Assembly (NCBI GenBank): GCA_011319805.1 | Contig: SJRY01000058.1 | Location: 1-26,767 of the forward strand | DNA length: 26,767 nt | Reading direction: 5' to 3' | Origin: Macrocybe gigantea | Lineage: Eukaryota; Basidiomycota; Agaricomycetes; Agaricales; Callistosporiaceae | Shown: positions 17,880 to 26,767 of the stretch, in pieces | Layout: each line of letters starts with the position of its first letter | Position numbering within the stretch: position 1 is the stretch's first letter | The notes under the pieces: generated by a model | Told to the model about the DNA's origin: nothing | Seen by the model: the letters and a program-made list of their open reading frames with translations, nothing else | The model's database searches: none | Translations under genes and position numbers: made by a program

Positions 17880-18312
17880 TCCTTCTAAACTCCAGGTGGA
17901 ACTTCGTCATTCTAGACTCCTTCTGGACTTTGATTCACCTTTACTATTATCCTTTGTTACCTTCTGTCAATATGATTATTAGCAATTCTGCTGGAGTCCT
18001 TCTAAACTCTATCACTTCTTATCTTCTCTTAATATAATTATTAGGAATCCTACTGGAATCCTTCTAAACTCCAGGAGAACTGGGCTTGGCTTCTAAACTC
18101 TATAAGGACTCCAGGAGGATTGTCAGTGACAATCCCTCCAAACTTCCTGTAGAATTCCTTCTAAACCTGAACTTTAGAAGGACTTTCCCAGGACTGTGTA
18201 AGGACTTGGCAGGCTCTCTCAAAATCAAAGAATTGGCTGAAAAGTCCTTCTTCAGTACTTACAGACTCCTCCTGGCATCCTTGTAAATTCCTGCTAAATT
18301 CCTCCTGGAGTT
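17880..18312. repeat. E2 subterminal array, right side
   Basis: Words such as CCTTCTAAACTCCAG, ACTCCTTCTGGACT and CCTCCTGGAGTTTAG, largely the inverse of the left-side units, running into the right inverted repeat. Confidence 0.7.
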
Positions 18313-18313
18313 T

Positions 18314-18333
18314 AGGAGAACAGGGGGGGAGTG
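18314..18333 (-). repeat. E2 right terminal inverted repeat
   Basis: Reverse complement reads CACT, seven C, TGTTCTCCT. Confidence 0.85.
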
Positions 18334-18687
18334 TGATGGGCTCCTATTTCTAGCCAGCTCGAAGCTGGATTCTACTATGTACAATTTCAGTATTTATACA
18401 TTATGACTACCTAGCACGGACCATGACTATGCTATCCTCATGTTACATGAAACTCTTAACCCTTGTCCATCTGAGTAAGGATTTGACTGCGCTCAGCATG
18501 TTGTCCTGCAGGTACTGCGCAATAACCCTTTGCCCTGATCAGTACTGACGCATCGTTGTCGTAGGGTTTCCTCGAGTCATTGCATTGTATCCTGTTTGTC
18601 GCGTCGCAGTTTGTGTCACGTGTTCATCATGTGGCTTTTGAGTCACGTGCCCATCGTCAAGATAATGATTAGTCTGAAATCATAACA
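18334..18687 (-). repeat. Gypsy family B 3' LTR (354 bp)
   Basis: Plus strand TGATGGGC...CATAACA, so on the element strand TGTTATGA...CCCATCA. Its first three bases (TGA) are the E2 target duplication. It holds two GTCACGTG E-box words (18615-18622, 18642-18649). Only one copy is in the window, so the ends are inferred from TG/CA and the neighbouring purine tract. Confidence 0.75.
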
Positions 18688-18703
18688 TTACCCTCCTCTT
18701 AAG
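18688..18703 (-). promoter_or_regulatory. Polypurine tract, gypsy B
   Basis: Minus strand reads TTAAGAGGAGGGTAA directly before the LTR. Confidence 0.75.
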
Positions 18704-18745
18704 GATTGCGTCCTCGCAATCATGTTCTTCTTTTTCATTATCCTC

Positions 18746-19288
18746 TCAGTTCTTTTGGCGCTCGTCCTCACCTATGATTTCCTGGTTCTGACACTGTTGC
18801 CACGCCTGCCAGGCCACGTCCAGGTGGTCTTCGACTTCTCTCGGGTCCGACATCCAGCCGGTAAGGGTCTTCTTCCTCAGGAGCGTCTTCATTTGTTGAT
18901 CACATGGATAGACCCAGACTTCATCAGCCGTGTAGTCGAACAAGACCTTCAGCGATTGGGTCTATTGGAAGCGGGTGCATACTATCTTTTTGGGTGCGGG
19001 TCGAGGTGGTAACTGATGCTGTCCTTTCTCTAGGGATGGCGCCTCGGGGTTCTTGCAATGAAATTTCGTGACCGCATCCAGCGCATCTCCGTTAATGTTT
19101 TCAGCGGGTTCCCAGATGGCATCTTCGAGGGGATATCCCTTCCAATGTATTCTGTACTGTAATTTGCCTCTATTCCATCGAGAGTTTATTACAGCCTCTA
19201 CTTCATATTGTTTCTCTCCTTCCACAACAATGGGAGGAGGTCGTTTAAGGATCGTTACCGCTTTCTGTCGCGGGAACACTGGTGCCAT
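18746..19288 (-). pseudogene. Gypsy B chromodomain and pol C-terminal tail
   Basis: The frame 18962-19288 contains 'QYEVEAVINSRWNRGKLQYR' and 'IHWKGYPLEDAIWEPAENI', a full chromodomain (E-x-I-x-x-x-R...W-x-G-Y...W-E-P-x-x-N). A Pro/Lys-rich tail follows, and one frame over (18746-18943) is a further Trp-rich stretch ('DEVWVYPCD', 'HLDVAWQAWQQC') that may be the old C-terminus. The domain would direct integration to histone-marked chromatin. Confidence 0.85.
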
Positions 19289-19311
19289 GTATGGGTCAGT
19301 TCGGACTCATT

Positions 19312-20609
19312 TCAGACGGGATGAATTCTCCAATGTTCCAGTAGCTCGAGTTCATATGCTGATTCTCTGATTCGCCGTTTGACTTTGAAAGGACCAAACC
19401 ATTTGTCATTTAGCTTATCAGTCAGCTGGTCAGTTGTGATATTCATTCCTTCCAGCCAGACTTGATCGCCCTCATGATATTCTCGGGCAGGCTTCTGTTT
19501 CCAGTCATATGTCCGTTTCATTGTCTCAGCGGCTTTCAACAAGGAGGTTTCAGCCTTGGTCCGAATTTCCTTCATCATTTCGGCGAACTCCTCAGCAGTT
19601 TGCAACTTGGCGTTATGCTTTGGAGGTTCTTTTCCAGTATACGGATGTCGCCCGTAGTTCAAGTAAAACAGGGAGTATCCGGTCGCCGAATGAATTCGAT
19701 TGTTGTAGGAGAATTCGGCCATAGGTAGCCAATCCGCCCAGTCAGTTTGCCGATAATTCACGAAGAGTTTCAGGTACTGTTTGAGTTCCTGATTGACTCG
19801 TTCCGTCTGTCCATCGGTCTGTGGATGATATGGCATTGAAGGGTTCCTTTGACTCCCAAAAGTGCGTAGAGGTCCATCATGAATGCGGAGACAAATTGTC
19901 CTCCTCTGTCACTGATGACTTTCTTCGGGAGTCCGTAACTCGAGAATATGGTGTCACGTAGGTTGCGAGCGACTCCTTCAGCCATGATTTCCATGTTGAC
20001 TGGTATGAACTTGGCTCCTTTCATGAACTGGTCTACCATTACCATTACGCCGTTAAACCCTTGAGATTTGGGGAGTGGTCCGATGAGATCTATGGATATG
20101 ATCTCTGATGGTTCCTTCAGTACTTCATTCGGGTGGAGTGGGGCATGCTTCCGATCTCTGATGATCTTCGTTCGCTGGCATTTGTCGCATCCTTTGACAT
20201 ATGCCTTGATGTCATTCATCATTTTGGGCCACCAGAAGTTGCACATGATTAACTCGTGTGTCTTTATCTGTCCTGGGTGTCCTGAGATCTGATCCGAATG
20301 GTGGATCTTGATGATCTGTTCCCTTATCTTTTGGCTTTTGGGAACATAGTACTGTTTTAACCACATAACGATTCGGTCGTTTTCCTCCCAGCCGTGTTCG
20401 CCTTCATCAAGACGTTTCTGGATCTCAGGCTCTCTTTGTTTCCAAGCCCTTTTGATTTGGTCCAGAATGTCCTGAAATTCCGGTGTCGGCGTGATCTTCG
20501 CCATGAAGATTCGGTGAAAATTCTCTGGCTTTAGGAGTATGACATTTTCATTATTGTTCTCCCCCTTCTCATGGTCTGGTCGTCTCGACAGACTGTCTGC
20601 CTTCGTCAT
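19312..20609 (-). pseudogene. Gypsy B integrase
   Basis: The frame 19770-20609 gives the HHCC finger ('HHSDQISGHPG', 'CDKCQRTK') and the core with 'ISIDLIGPLPKS' (first Asp) and 'VISDRGGQFVS' (second Asp). A one-base loss near 19836 shifts into 19312-19836, which begins 'YHPQTDGQTERVNQELKQYL' (catalytic Glu) and ends with the GPF/Y module ('WFGPFKVKRRI', 'WRIHPV'). All three D, D, E residues are present but split over two frames. Integrase joins the cDNA to host DNA. Confidence 0.9.
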
Positions 20610-20960
20610 TGATTTCCTGGGTTTGTGCTCCAGAACAAAGTCATAGTCCTGAAGTTCTGAGATCCAGTGAGCTTGCCAGCGATTCAGTTTCTGAGGCTTC
20701 CAGAAGTATTCGAGATTCTTATGGTCTGTCCAAATCTCGAATTTCTGCTTGGCACCGCAGAGGTATTGGCGCTATTCTTCCAGTCCAGTCATGATCACGA
20801 GCATCTCTTTGTCATAGATCTCATAGTTCCGTTCTGTCAGGTTCAATGACTTTGACATAAAAGCCACTGGTCTCCAAGTACCATTGGATTGTTCCTGTGA
20901 AAGGACGCCTCCGATTGCGTAGTTCGAGGCATCAACTTCCATTCAGAACTTTCCATCATC
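20610..20960 (-). pseudogene. Gypsy B RNase H
   Basis: 'EVDASNYAIGGVLSQ', 'RNYEIYDKEMLVIM', 'FEIWTDHKNLEYF' and 'LNRWQAHWISELQDYDF' match gypsy RNase H. Stops at about 20946 (TGA for Arg) and 20772 (TAG for Trp) interrupt it. Confidence 0.85.
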
Positions 20961-21760
20961 TCAGGGCATTGAAATGATCAGCGCTGAGCTGATCTGATTC
21001 TTCAACCCGTCGAATGCATCATCTTGAGCCTTTCCCCATATCCAGTTGGCTTTTCCAGTCAGTTCTGTCAAAGGTTTCGCGATCTTTGCAAATCCCTCGA
21101 TGAAACGCCGGTAGAAATTGCAAAAGCCTAGAAACTGCTGGACGTCCCTTTTACAGGTGGGTTTCGGCCATCCTTTGATGCCTTCGACCTTAACAGGATC
21201 CATCTTAATGCCGTTTTCCGAGATAATTATTCCAAGGTACTCTACTTCCAGCTGATGAAATGAGCATTTCTCAGGTTTCAGGTAAAGCTTATTATTCTTT
21301 AGCTTTTCCAACACGCATTGGATGAGTCATCTGTGTTCATTCATATCTTTGTTGAAGATGAGAATGTCGTCCATGTAGATTACTACATGTCCCTGATCGA
21401 TTTTGTCTTTAAAGATCGTGTTCATCATAGTTTGGAAGGTAGCCAGTGAATTCATCAGTCCAAAGAACATGACCAGGGGTTTGAACATTCCCCAGTTTGT
21501 CCAAAATGTGGCTTTCCATTCATCTTCTTCTTTCATGCAGACATTGTTGTATCCCATCGGATGTCAAGTTTTGTAAAGAACTTTGCTCCCTTGAGTTTGT
21601 CGATCAACTCTTGGATCAAGGGGAGTGGGTATTTGTTCTTTATCGTCATGTCATTTAACTTCTGATAATCCTGTACAGGTCATAGGGATCTGTCCTTCTT
21701 TTTCACGAAGAAGAAAGGCGAGGCCATTGGCAACTTTGACGGTCTAATTTGTCCGGTATT
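20961..21760 (-). pseudogene. Gypsy B reverse transcriptase
   Basis: Upstream part: '[10 protein letters not shown]', '[19 protein letters not shown]', '[11 protein letters not shown]' (first catalytic Asp); then, after a one-base shift, 'MFKPLVMFFGLMNSLATFQT' and 'VVIYMDDILIF' (Y-M-D-D, about 21360-21385). The thumb region 'VEYLGIIISENGI' and 'VQQFLGFCNFYRRFI' follows at 21010-21260. TGA stops at about 21678 (for Arg) and 21328 (for Trp). Confidence 0.9.
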
Positions 21761-22056
21761 CAGGTTTTCATCTAAAAAGGCGTCCAACTGTTTCTGTTCA
21801 TCTAGTGTCAGGGGATAGACCTTGCAATCCTGGAGTTTAGCTCCTGGGATGAGTTTGATTGCATGGTCCCAAGATCGTCATGGCAGTAGTTCGTCGAACG
21901 ACTCTTTTCCAAACACTGAATCCTTGAAACAGTGGTATTCTTCTGGTATGATCTCTTCAAAGGTTTTAGCCTTTGTCACCTTTGCCGTCACTTCGGCCAG
22001 TTTGGAAGCCATCATTTGGAAAGCCCTCAGATGAAACTCTTGGTTCATGTCGATCA

Positions 22057-22626
22057 TCAGAGTTTCTCTCCTTGTTCGAAGTCTACCTCATTTGTCTCAA
22101 TAGAGGTGTCATCATCTTCAGGGTTTCCTTTTCGGACAATCCGCTGACACTCTTCAGGGCATCGATCAAAAGTGATCTTCTCTGTCTTCCAATCGATTCG
22201 AGAGTTATGATGCTTAACCCATTCGTAACCGATGAAGATCTGGCCCTTTCTGAGTTCAGTAACCGAAAAGATCATTCGTTCGACGTGATCTTGGACCCGG
22301 ACTCTTAATTCCACATATTCGCATATATCACCTGCCATGTTACGGGTTCCATCTGCATTGTGGACCAGAATAGGAATCGGATATCTTTTTGTATTGATCT
22401 CCTTTTCCTTGATGAACTTCCGGTCTATGCAAGATCCAGTATATCCCGTATCAAGCAAGGCCTTTATGCTGTATGTCCGTCCAGTGTCCAGAGTCGTGAT
22501 CATCAAAGGTACATCCATTTGGTTTCCATTACCACCTCTGACAAATTGTGGTTTTTGTCTGAGGTCGAGTAACGTGTGAAGTGCATCATGGTCGTTCATC
22601 TGATTGATCTCACGAAGCTTCTCCAA
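22057..22626 (-). pseudogene. Gypsy B aspartic protease region
   Basis: 189-codon open frame with 'IKALLDTGYTGSCID' (active-site D-T-G; relatives often have D-S-G or D-T-G plus A-T) and 'IFIGYEWVKHHNSRIDW', the second conserved block of gypsy proteases (I-x-G-x-x-W-x-x-x-x-N-x-x-I-D-W). It would process the Gag-Pol polyprotein. It is one of the few long undisturbed frames of this element, though it may lack a native start. Between it and RT (21761-22056) the frame continues with linker sequence and at least one stop. Confidence 0.85.
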
Positions 22627-24290
22627 TGAGATGTCCTTCTATCGCGATTGATCTGTCCATGCCTTAAGGATCGAGTATGCTTTAGACTCGTCCTGCCGAT
22701 AAATCTGTTGAGCCACCCAGGGTAGAGTGTATCCTTTTACGAGACTGAACTCTCGTGCACCTTCTCATTCGAAATATTCTTTAAGGTTGGAAATATCCCT
22801 TATATTTATATTCAATGATACATAATCAGCTGGCGAAGCGGTGCTTCTTCCCAGCTCTATTAAAAACCCTGTTTAAGCTCTTCAATCTTGGTGGCAGTAG
22901 TCTCGTCCTGCGTCTCTACGTTCCTTGTGACATATTTCAGCCAGGGGTTCGTCGGGCAGTTACGTCCAATATGTCCTTTCTGTCCGCACCGGAAGCAGTG
23001 TCCTTCGCACCTCATCCGGTCGATGTCCATGGTGTTAGGGTCGGGTTGTTCTTGAACATTACCAGTCGCTAGTGCGGAGTTTGTTCCTTAGGCGCTGTGG
23101 TTCCCTGTGCCGGTTTCTGTGTTTGCTTGGAGCGAATCACTCCTTCGCACCAAATTCCTTTTGGGCCTGGTGATATTGCTGGTCCAGTTCCATTGCACGT
23201 TTGTACACCAGTCGATGTCCTCCTCGCAGACACCTTCTAGTTTGATGATGCATCGTCTGAGCACCTGGTCGAGTCCATGTCTAAAGATGTCGATGAGGGC
23301 GATGTCGTTGTATTCTGTCAAGGGAGCCCAGCTCCGGAATTCGACAATGTAATCCTCGACCAGTCGTCATTGCTGTGACAGTTCCTTAATCCGGATAATT
23401 GCATCGTTCCTGGTTTCCATAGTCATGAAGAATTTGTGGGCTTCCGCCTTGAAGTTCTCCCAATCCTTGAATGGTAGGAGGTGTCCAAGGGGGTCTGTTC
23501 TGACTTCCGGAGTGTTAGCCATTGCCGGTGTAACGATGCGGCCATGTTCCAGTTGTCATAGGTGGAGTGATTGCTGAACTCCTGCCTGCGTCCGTTCAAT
23601 TCTGTCTTGAACTCTAGCCACTCTTGTAGCTTTGAGTCTGCCCAGTTCTGTGCACGTTTGGCCTTGCCTCCCATGATCCGTTGCAGTGCATAGGTGATCA
23701 TGTCCCATTTATTGGTGATCTCCTCCTTGTCAAAGTAGACTTCCATGCGTCGAAGCCAACTTCCGATCAAGCCGGGGTCCCCTTTATATGGATCTGGCAG
23801 TTCCAATTTCATTCTCTTGGGCTTCTTGCCCAAGTCCAGTTCTTCTTTGATCATATCGACCAAAGTCCATGTCACGTTCTGTACCTGTTCGGCCTATTGG
23901 GGGTTGTTTTGGAGGGTGCCCCAGGCTAAGGCAAGAGGGTTGGCAGCGAATAGGGTGGTGAGGATGACGGTGATGAAGGCGAAGAGGGCAGCAATGAATT
24001 CCATTATAGATGTCGTTCAGGGGTTTCCCTTCGTTGGTGAAGTCAGGGGTAGAATTCAAGTTCTGGGGGGTCTTCGTCCCACATAAAAACAGAAGGATTG
24101 CATCGGGGGGAGAGGTTGGGATAATAGTTGGTCCAGTACTTGTACTCAACCTGGACTATGCAGTTTCGAAGGTAAAGGTCTTTTCGGATGAGGGTGTATC
24201 CGATATGTCGTCAGTAAAGGGGGTTATGGTGGATTCTTGTGCGGAAGGAGGCGAGGTTGGAAACAGGGTGATTTTGTGTAATGGAGTAGT
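22627..24290 (-). pseudogene. Gypsy B gag
   Basis: Pieces in several frames: 'KLELPDPYKGDPGLIGSWLR' and 'WADSKLQEWLEFKTEL' (23423-23875) match the capsid-type Gag region of chromoviruses (F-x-G-x-x-x-x...W-x-x-x-F). Further down the strand are 'YNDIALIDIFRHGLD' (23280-23321) and the zinc knuckle 'CFRCGQKGHIGRNC' (about 22998-22957). The N-terminal part upstream of 23875 is Thr/Pro-rich and open to about 24290. The start codon was not decided. Several frameshifts. Confidence 0.75.
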
Positions 24291-24973
24291 TGATTAGTAC
24301 CATGCAGGCGGCGCACGACCGTTGACTCCTGCTTTGGTTGGGTCCAGGAAAAAGGTAGTGGTGCCTGTTAAACTGTGGATGGGTCGGCTCAAATCCTCAT
24401 CGCGATGGGGATGCCCCAAACGGCAGTCAAGGAAGGTTCCTCGTCAGAGATTCTAGCGGTTAGCAATCCCTTTCTCGTTTCGGGTCAACACACGTTTCTG
24501 ACAATGAACTTCAGGGGCATGTTTGAGGGATGGTCGAAGGGTGGGAACTGTCTACACGTCTGAGTCCTCTGGTCTCTCTTGCTTTGGTATGCCCCGGGTC
24601 AGCAAACTACCCAGTCAGACGCGCGGTGGCACTCTCCAAGGATTATCCCAGCACAGCCTTGTGATGTTCGATTCGGATGGGGTCAGGCTCAACGTTACCC
24701 CTAGTCCTCTCACACTTCCAAATGCAATGAACAAGGACCAATGATAGAGACCAGAACAAAAGTTGGTGCGGGATGGGGAACGGTGGTGAAAAGTGAAAAT
24801 GTTAGTTTGGGTCAGAGGAAGAGTTGTAACGACGCAGCAGGTTCCTTTGGTCACACGGCACTTGGGGCTGTCGGGCAACAAAGGAAGGGTGTGGAGAGAG
24901 AGAGAGTGGTGAGGTGCACAAGTGTCAGCTTTGAGCTTTTGCTATGCAAAACTAAATCTGCGCACAGGTCACT
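24291..24973 (-). other. Gypsy B leader (presumed), no gene
   Basis: About 680 bp upstream of gag with no domain in any frame and a GA repeat near 24893-24905. It ends exactly at the family A LTR. I take it for the untranslated leader between the missing 5' LTR and gag, because composition and CpG content match the rest of family B. It could also be older host DNA. Confidence 0.4.
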
Positions 24974-25292
24974 TGTTAGGCTAGACGAATCTCAGAAGGA
25001 CTCGGGCAGACTAAGTGCGAGAGTGGTCTTGAGATGATGGCAAAAGGAATATTAAGCCTAGCGCTACTGGTACATCTGGGAGTCCTTATATACATTACAG
25101 TACTCGAGCACGGACCATGGGCTGCGCAATGCTGTGGACTGCGGATGAGTAAGACTGGAAGGAGATGACTCAGGATGACTAGGGAAGTGGGATGACTCGA
25201 TGGCTGCGCGCTGCGCAGCATGATGGGGAGATAAGGGATGTGGGAAAGATAAGATAAGAAAATGAATAGTCCTTTGGGCAGCGTCTGTAACA
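24974..25292 (-). repeat. Gypsy family A 3' LTR (319 bp), CpG-rich copy
   Basis: TGTTAGGC...CTGTAACA; 13 CpGs counted. Pairs with 6039-6357. Confidence 0.92.
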
Positions 25293-25307
25293 TCACCCTC
25301 TCTTTAG
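25293..25307 (-). promoter_or_regulatory. Polypurine tract, gypsy A (right copy)
   Basis: Minus strand CTAAAGAGAGGGTGA directly before the LTR. Confidence 0.8.
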
Positions 25308-25370
25308 ATTCGCGTCCTCGCGAAAAACCTTAGTCCAGCTGTCCCCACCCAGTATTGGTCTCCCAGGCGG

Positions 25371-25722
25371 TCACGGCACGCGGGCCCATGTATGAATGAG
25401 CTCTTCATTATAGGCGAATGTGTGGAGTGTGGTGGCGAGGAGTTTAAGTCGCCGGTTTTCTGTGCGAAGCATTTCCATTGCTTCGCGAAGCGCGATACGT
25501 TCAGCTGCAGTGGGGCCGGTCCCATCAGGGGTTCTCCCGGTCCAGAGGTGCGTGCGGACGGTCATAACATAGCGCATATATGCGCCGAGTGTGATGGCGA
25601 GGGGGTCCATGTAGTCGCTAGCATTGAGAATCCTTGCCAGATTCTCGAGGTCGCTTGGGCGGTTGGGGTAGGTGCGGCGCTGCCTCGCTGCTGTCGATGC
25701 TGATGGGGGCGTTGGTGGTCAT
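25371..25722 (-). pseudogene. Gypsy A accessory ORF (ORF3), two small frameshifts
   Basis: ATG at 25722-25720 overlaps the pol stop (ATGA), as in the left copy. The first part reads MTTNAPISIDSS, then two single-base losses around 25670-25700 shift the frame. The C-terminal part (25371-25610) is open: 'MDPLAITLGAYMRYVMTVRT', 'PTAAERIALREAMEML', 'ENRRLKLLATTLHTFAYNEE', ending TGA. The E/R/L-rich section could form a coiled coil. No family recognised. Size about 115 residues. Confidence 0.55.
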
Positions 25723-26767
25723 GAAGTGCGATTTTTGGTCTTCTTCCCTCTTGTCATGATCCTTTTATCCTGGTTCGCAGTCTTCTTTAGGAAGTGGTCT
25801 AGAGCTTGCTGCGCATTCCCCAGCTCCTTCTCTTTGATCCATGTGTTCTCTTCGTGTCCGTATCCTTTCCATTTGACCAGGAATAGTGTCCCCTCCCTTG
25901 TTTCTTCCTTTTTAGGATCTCTTCTATCTCGTACTCTTCTTCATCATTTATGATTTCAGGGGGTGGTGGTGATGGTCGCTCTTGTATCTTGAAACGGGGT
26001 CCTTTGTAAGGCGTGAGCAGTGTTTCATTGAACACGGGGTGTATCAGCTGCCATGATGCTGGGAGTTCCAGGTGATATGCCGAGGCTCCTTTCTTTTCAA
26101 CCACCTTGAACGGTCCGTATCGGAGTGCCGATAACTTCTTTGATGGTCGATTGACTGTGATATTGGTGGCTTCTAGCCATACTCTATCTCCTTTCTTGTA
26201 TTCTGGCAGGTTTTCGTCTCGCATCGTAATTGTCTTTGGCTCGTGTTTGTGCATATTGCAGCGCGGCATTTGCTTCCTTTCGTATTTGGCTCATTCTTTT
26301 GACGAAGTCTTTTGCTGCGGGGTTATTCCCTTCTGTCGTCTGCGGCTCTCCCTTCCAGGGGTGCATTCCATAGTTGAGGTAGAATGGTGTCTCCTTCGTT
26401 CCTGGTGTGCTTTGTCATTGTATTGGTACTCTGCAATTGCTATCCATTCTGCCCAATCGTCCTGTAGGTTGTTTGTGAAGCTTCTGAGGAAGGCTTCCGT
26501 TTCTTGGTGGGATCGCTCCGCTGTCCATCTGTCTGTGGGTGATAGGCTGTTGATAGGTTTTGCTTTGTTCCGAGTAATTTTAGAAGTGCTGTCATGAATC
26601 GTGCTGCGAACTGGGGTCCTCGATCACTGATGATCTTTCGTGGATTCCATGAAGCCGCCACACGTTCTCGGTATAGTCGTGTGAGACCTTCTGCTGTGAG
26701 TTCGGTCTTTGTGGGAACTAGGTGGATCATCTTGGTCAGGCGGTCTGTGACTGCGGCGATGGATTAA
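25719..26767 (-). pseudogene. Gypsy A integrase C-terminal part and chromodomain
   Basis: From the right: 'MIHLVPTKTELTAEGLTRLY', 'RKIISDRGPQFAARFM' (second catalytic Asp), 'YHPQTDGQ' with a frameshift just before the expected Thr-Glu-Arg; then 'EYKKGDRVWLEATNI', 'LRYGPFKVVEKKG' (GPF module) and 'LIHPVFNETLLTPYKG'. The chromodomain follows but a short deletion at about 25910-25920 shifts the frame between 'EYEIEEI' and 'TLFLVKWKGYGHEENTW'. The last frame ends at the TGA overlapping ORF3. The first catalytic Asp lies outside the window. Confidence 0.88.

Larger units (their letters stand above)
15743..18333. mobile_element. E2: non-autonomous CACTA-like DNA transposon with a CxC5/CxC6 3' exon
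   Basis: Ends are CACT-C8-TGTTCTCCT (15743-15763) and, inverted, CACT-C7-TGTTCTCCT (18333-18314). The flanking triplet TGA is duplicated (15740-15742 and 18334-18336). CACT ends and a 3-bp duplication fit the CACTA (En/Spm) superfamily. Inside: subterminal arrays at both ends, a tRNA-like module, a GC-rich block and, on the minus strand, the last coding exon of a CxC5/CxC6 gene (16653-16805). No other coding region: an internally deleted derivative. Functionally the element reads right to left. Confidence 0.8.
18334..24973 (-). mobile_element. Gypsy family B chromovirus, decayed
   Basis: Minus-strand Ty3/gypsy element: 3' LTR (18334-18687), purine tract, then in element order from the right: leader, gag, protease, RT, RNase H, integrase, chromodomain. 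RT before integrase plus a chromodomain places it among chromoviruses. No 5' LTR is in the window: the leader is interrupted at 24973 by the family A copy, so the missing 5' LTR probably lies further right. Frameshifts and stops show it is inactive, but many CpGs remain, suggesting moderate age. Confidence 0.9.
24974..26767 (-). mobile_element. Gypsy family A, 3' part of a second, younger copy
   Basis: Minus-strand element cut by the window end: 3' LTR, purine tract, ORF3, chromodomain, integrase C-terminal part. Same family as 6039-7011 but with most CpGs kept. The left flank of the LTR is TCACT (24969-24973). The rest of pol and gag should lie to the right of the window. Confidence 0.9.

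Noticed and set aside
24375..25037. Open frames of 62-98 codons on either strand upstream of the gypsy B gag
   Set aside because: No recognisable domains and mutually overlapping; more likely the untranslated leader.

Overview
This window looks like a transposon graveyard from a mushroom-forming fungus (Agaricomycetes, Basidiomycota). Three things point there: short introns of 50-57 nt, nested Ty1/copia and chromodomain Ty3/gypsy elements, and a protein with the CxC5 and CxC6 cysteine clusters, which are described for KDZ-type transposons of these fungi. I cannot name the species. The only trace of an ordinary gene is the 3' end of a uracil phosphoribosyltransferase (FUR1-type) at 45-184.

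Layout. (1) 313-5626: a complete but decayed copia element on the + strand, with two LTRs and a perfect 5-bp target duplication, inserted about 130 bp past the FUR1 stop. (2) 6039-7011: the 3' end of a gypsy element (family A), minus strand. (3) 7012-14478: a DNA transposon, here called E1, about 7.5 kb. It has terminal inverted repeats, subterminal arrays of AGTCC motifs, tRNA-like sequences, a GC-rich minisatellite and two + strand genes. The second gene is the CxC5/CxC6 protein. (4) 14479-15740: minus-strand scraps of a Tc1-like helix-turn-helix, a KDZ-type cysteine cluster and a gag-like zinc knuckle. (5) 15743-18333: a second DNA transposon, E2, 2.6 kb, with CACTA-like ends and a 3-bp target duplication. 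It is internally deleted but keeps the last exon of a CxC5/CxC6 gene. (6) 18334-24973: a gypsy chromovirus (family B), minus strand, with 3' LTR, chromodomain, integrase, RNase H, RT, protease and gag. (7) 24974-26767: a second, less decayed family A copy, minus strand, inserted in the family B leader and running off the window.

The most interesting result is the E1/E2 pair. Both are bounded by inverted repeats, both have subterminal arrays of GGACT/AGTCC-like words, and both share a collinear tRNA-like module. Both also carry the same C-terminal coding exon. This makes the CxC5/CxC6 protein, whose C-terminal half shows a D-D-E-like arrangement, a candidate transposase and not just a passenger. 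No intact protein was found. Almost every in-frame stop is one C-to-T or G-to-A change from the expected codon, as expected from CpG methylation decay or RIP-like mutation. E1, the copia element and the left family A copy look old. Family B and the right family A copy keep many CpGs and look younger.
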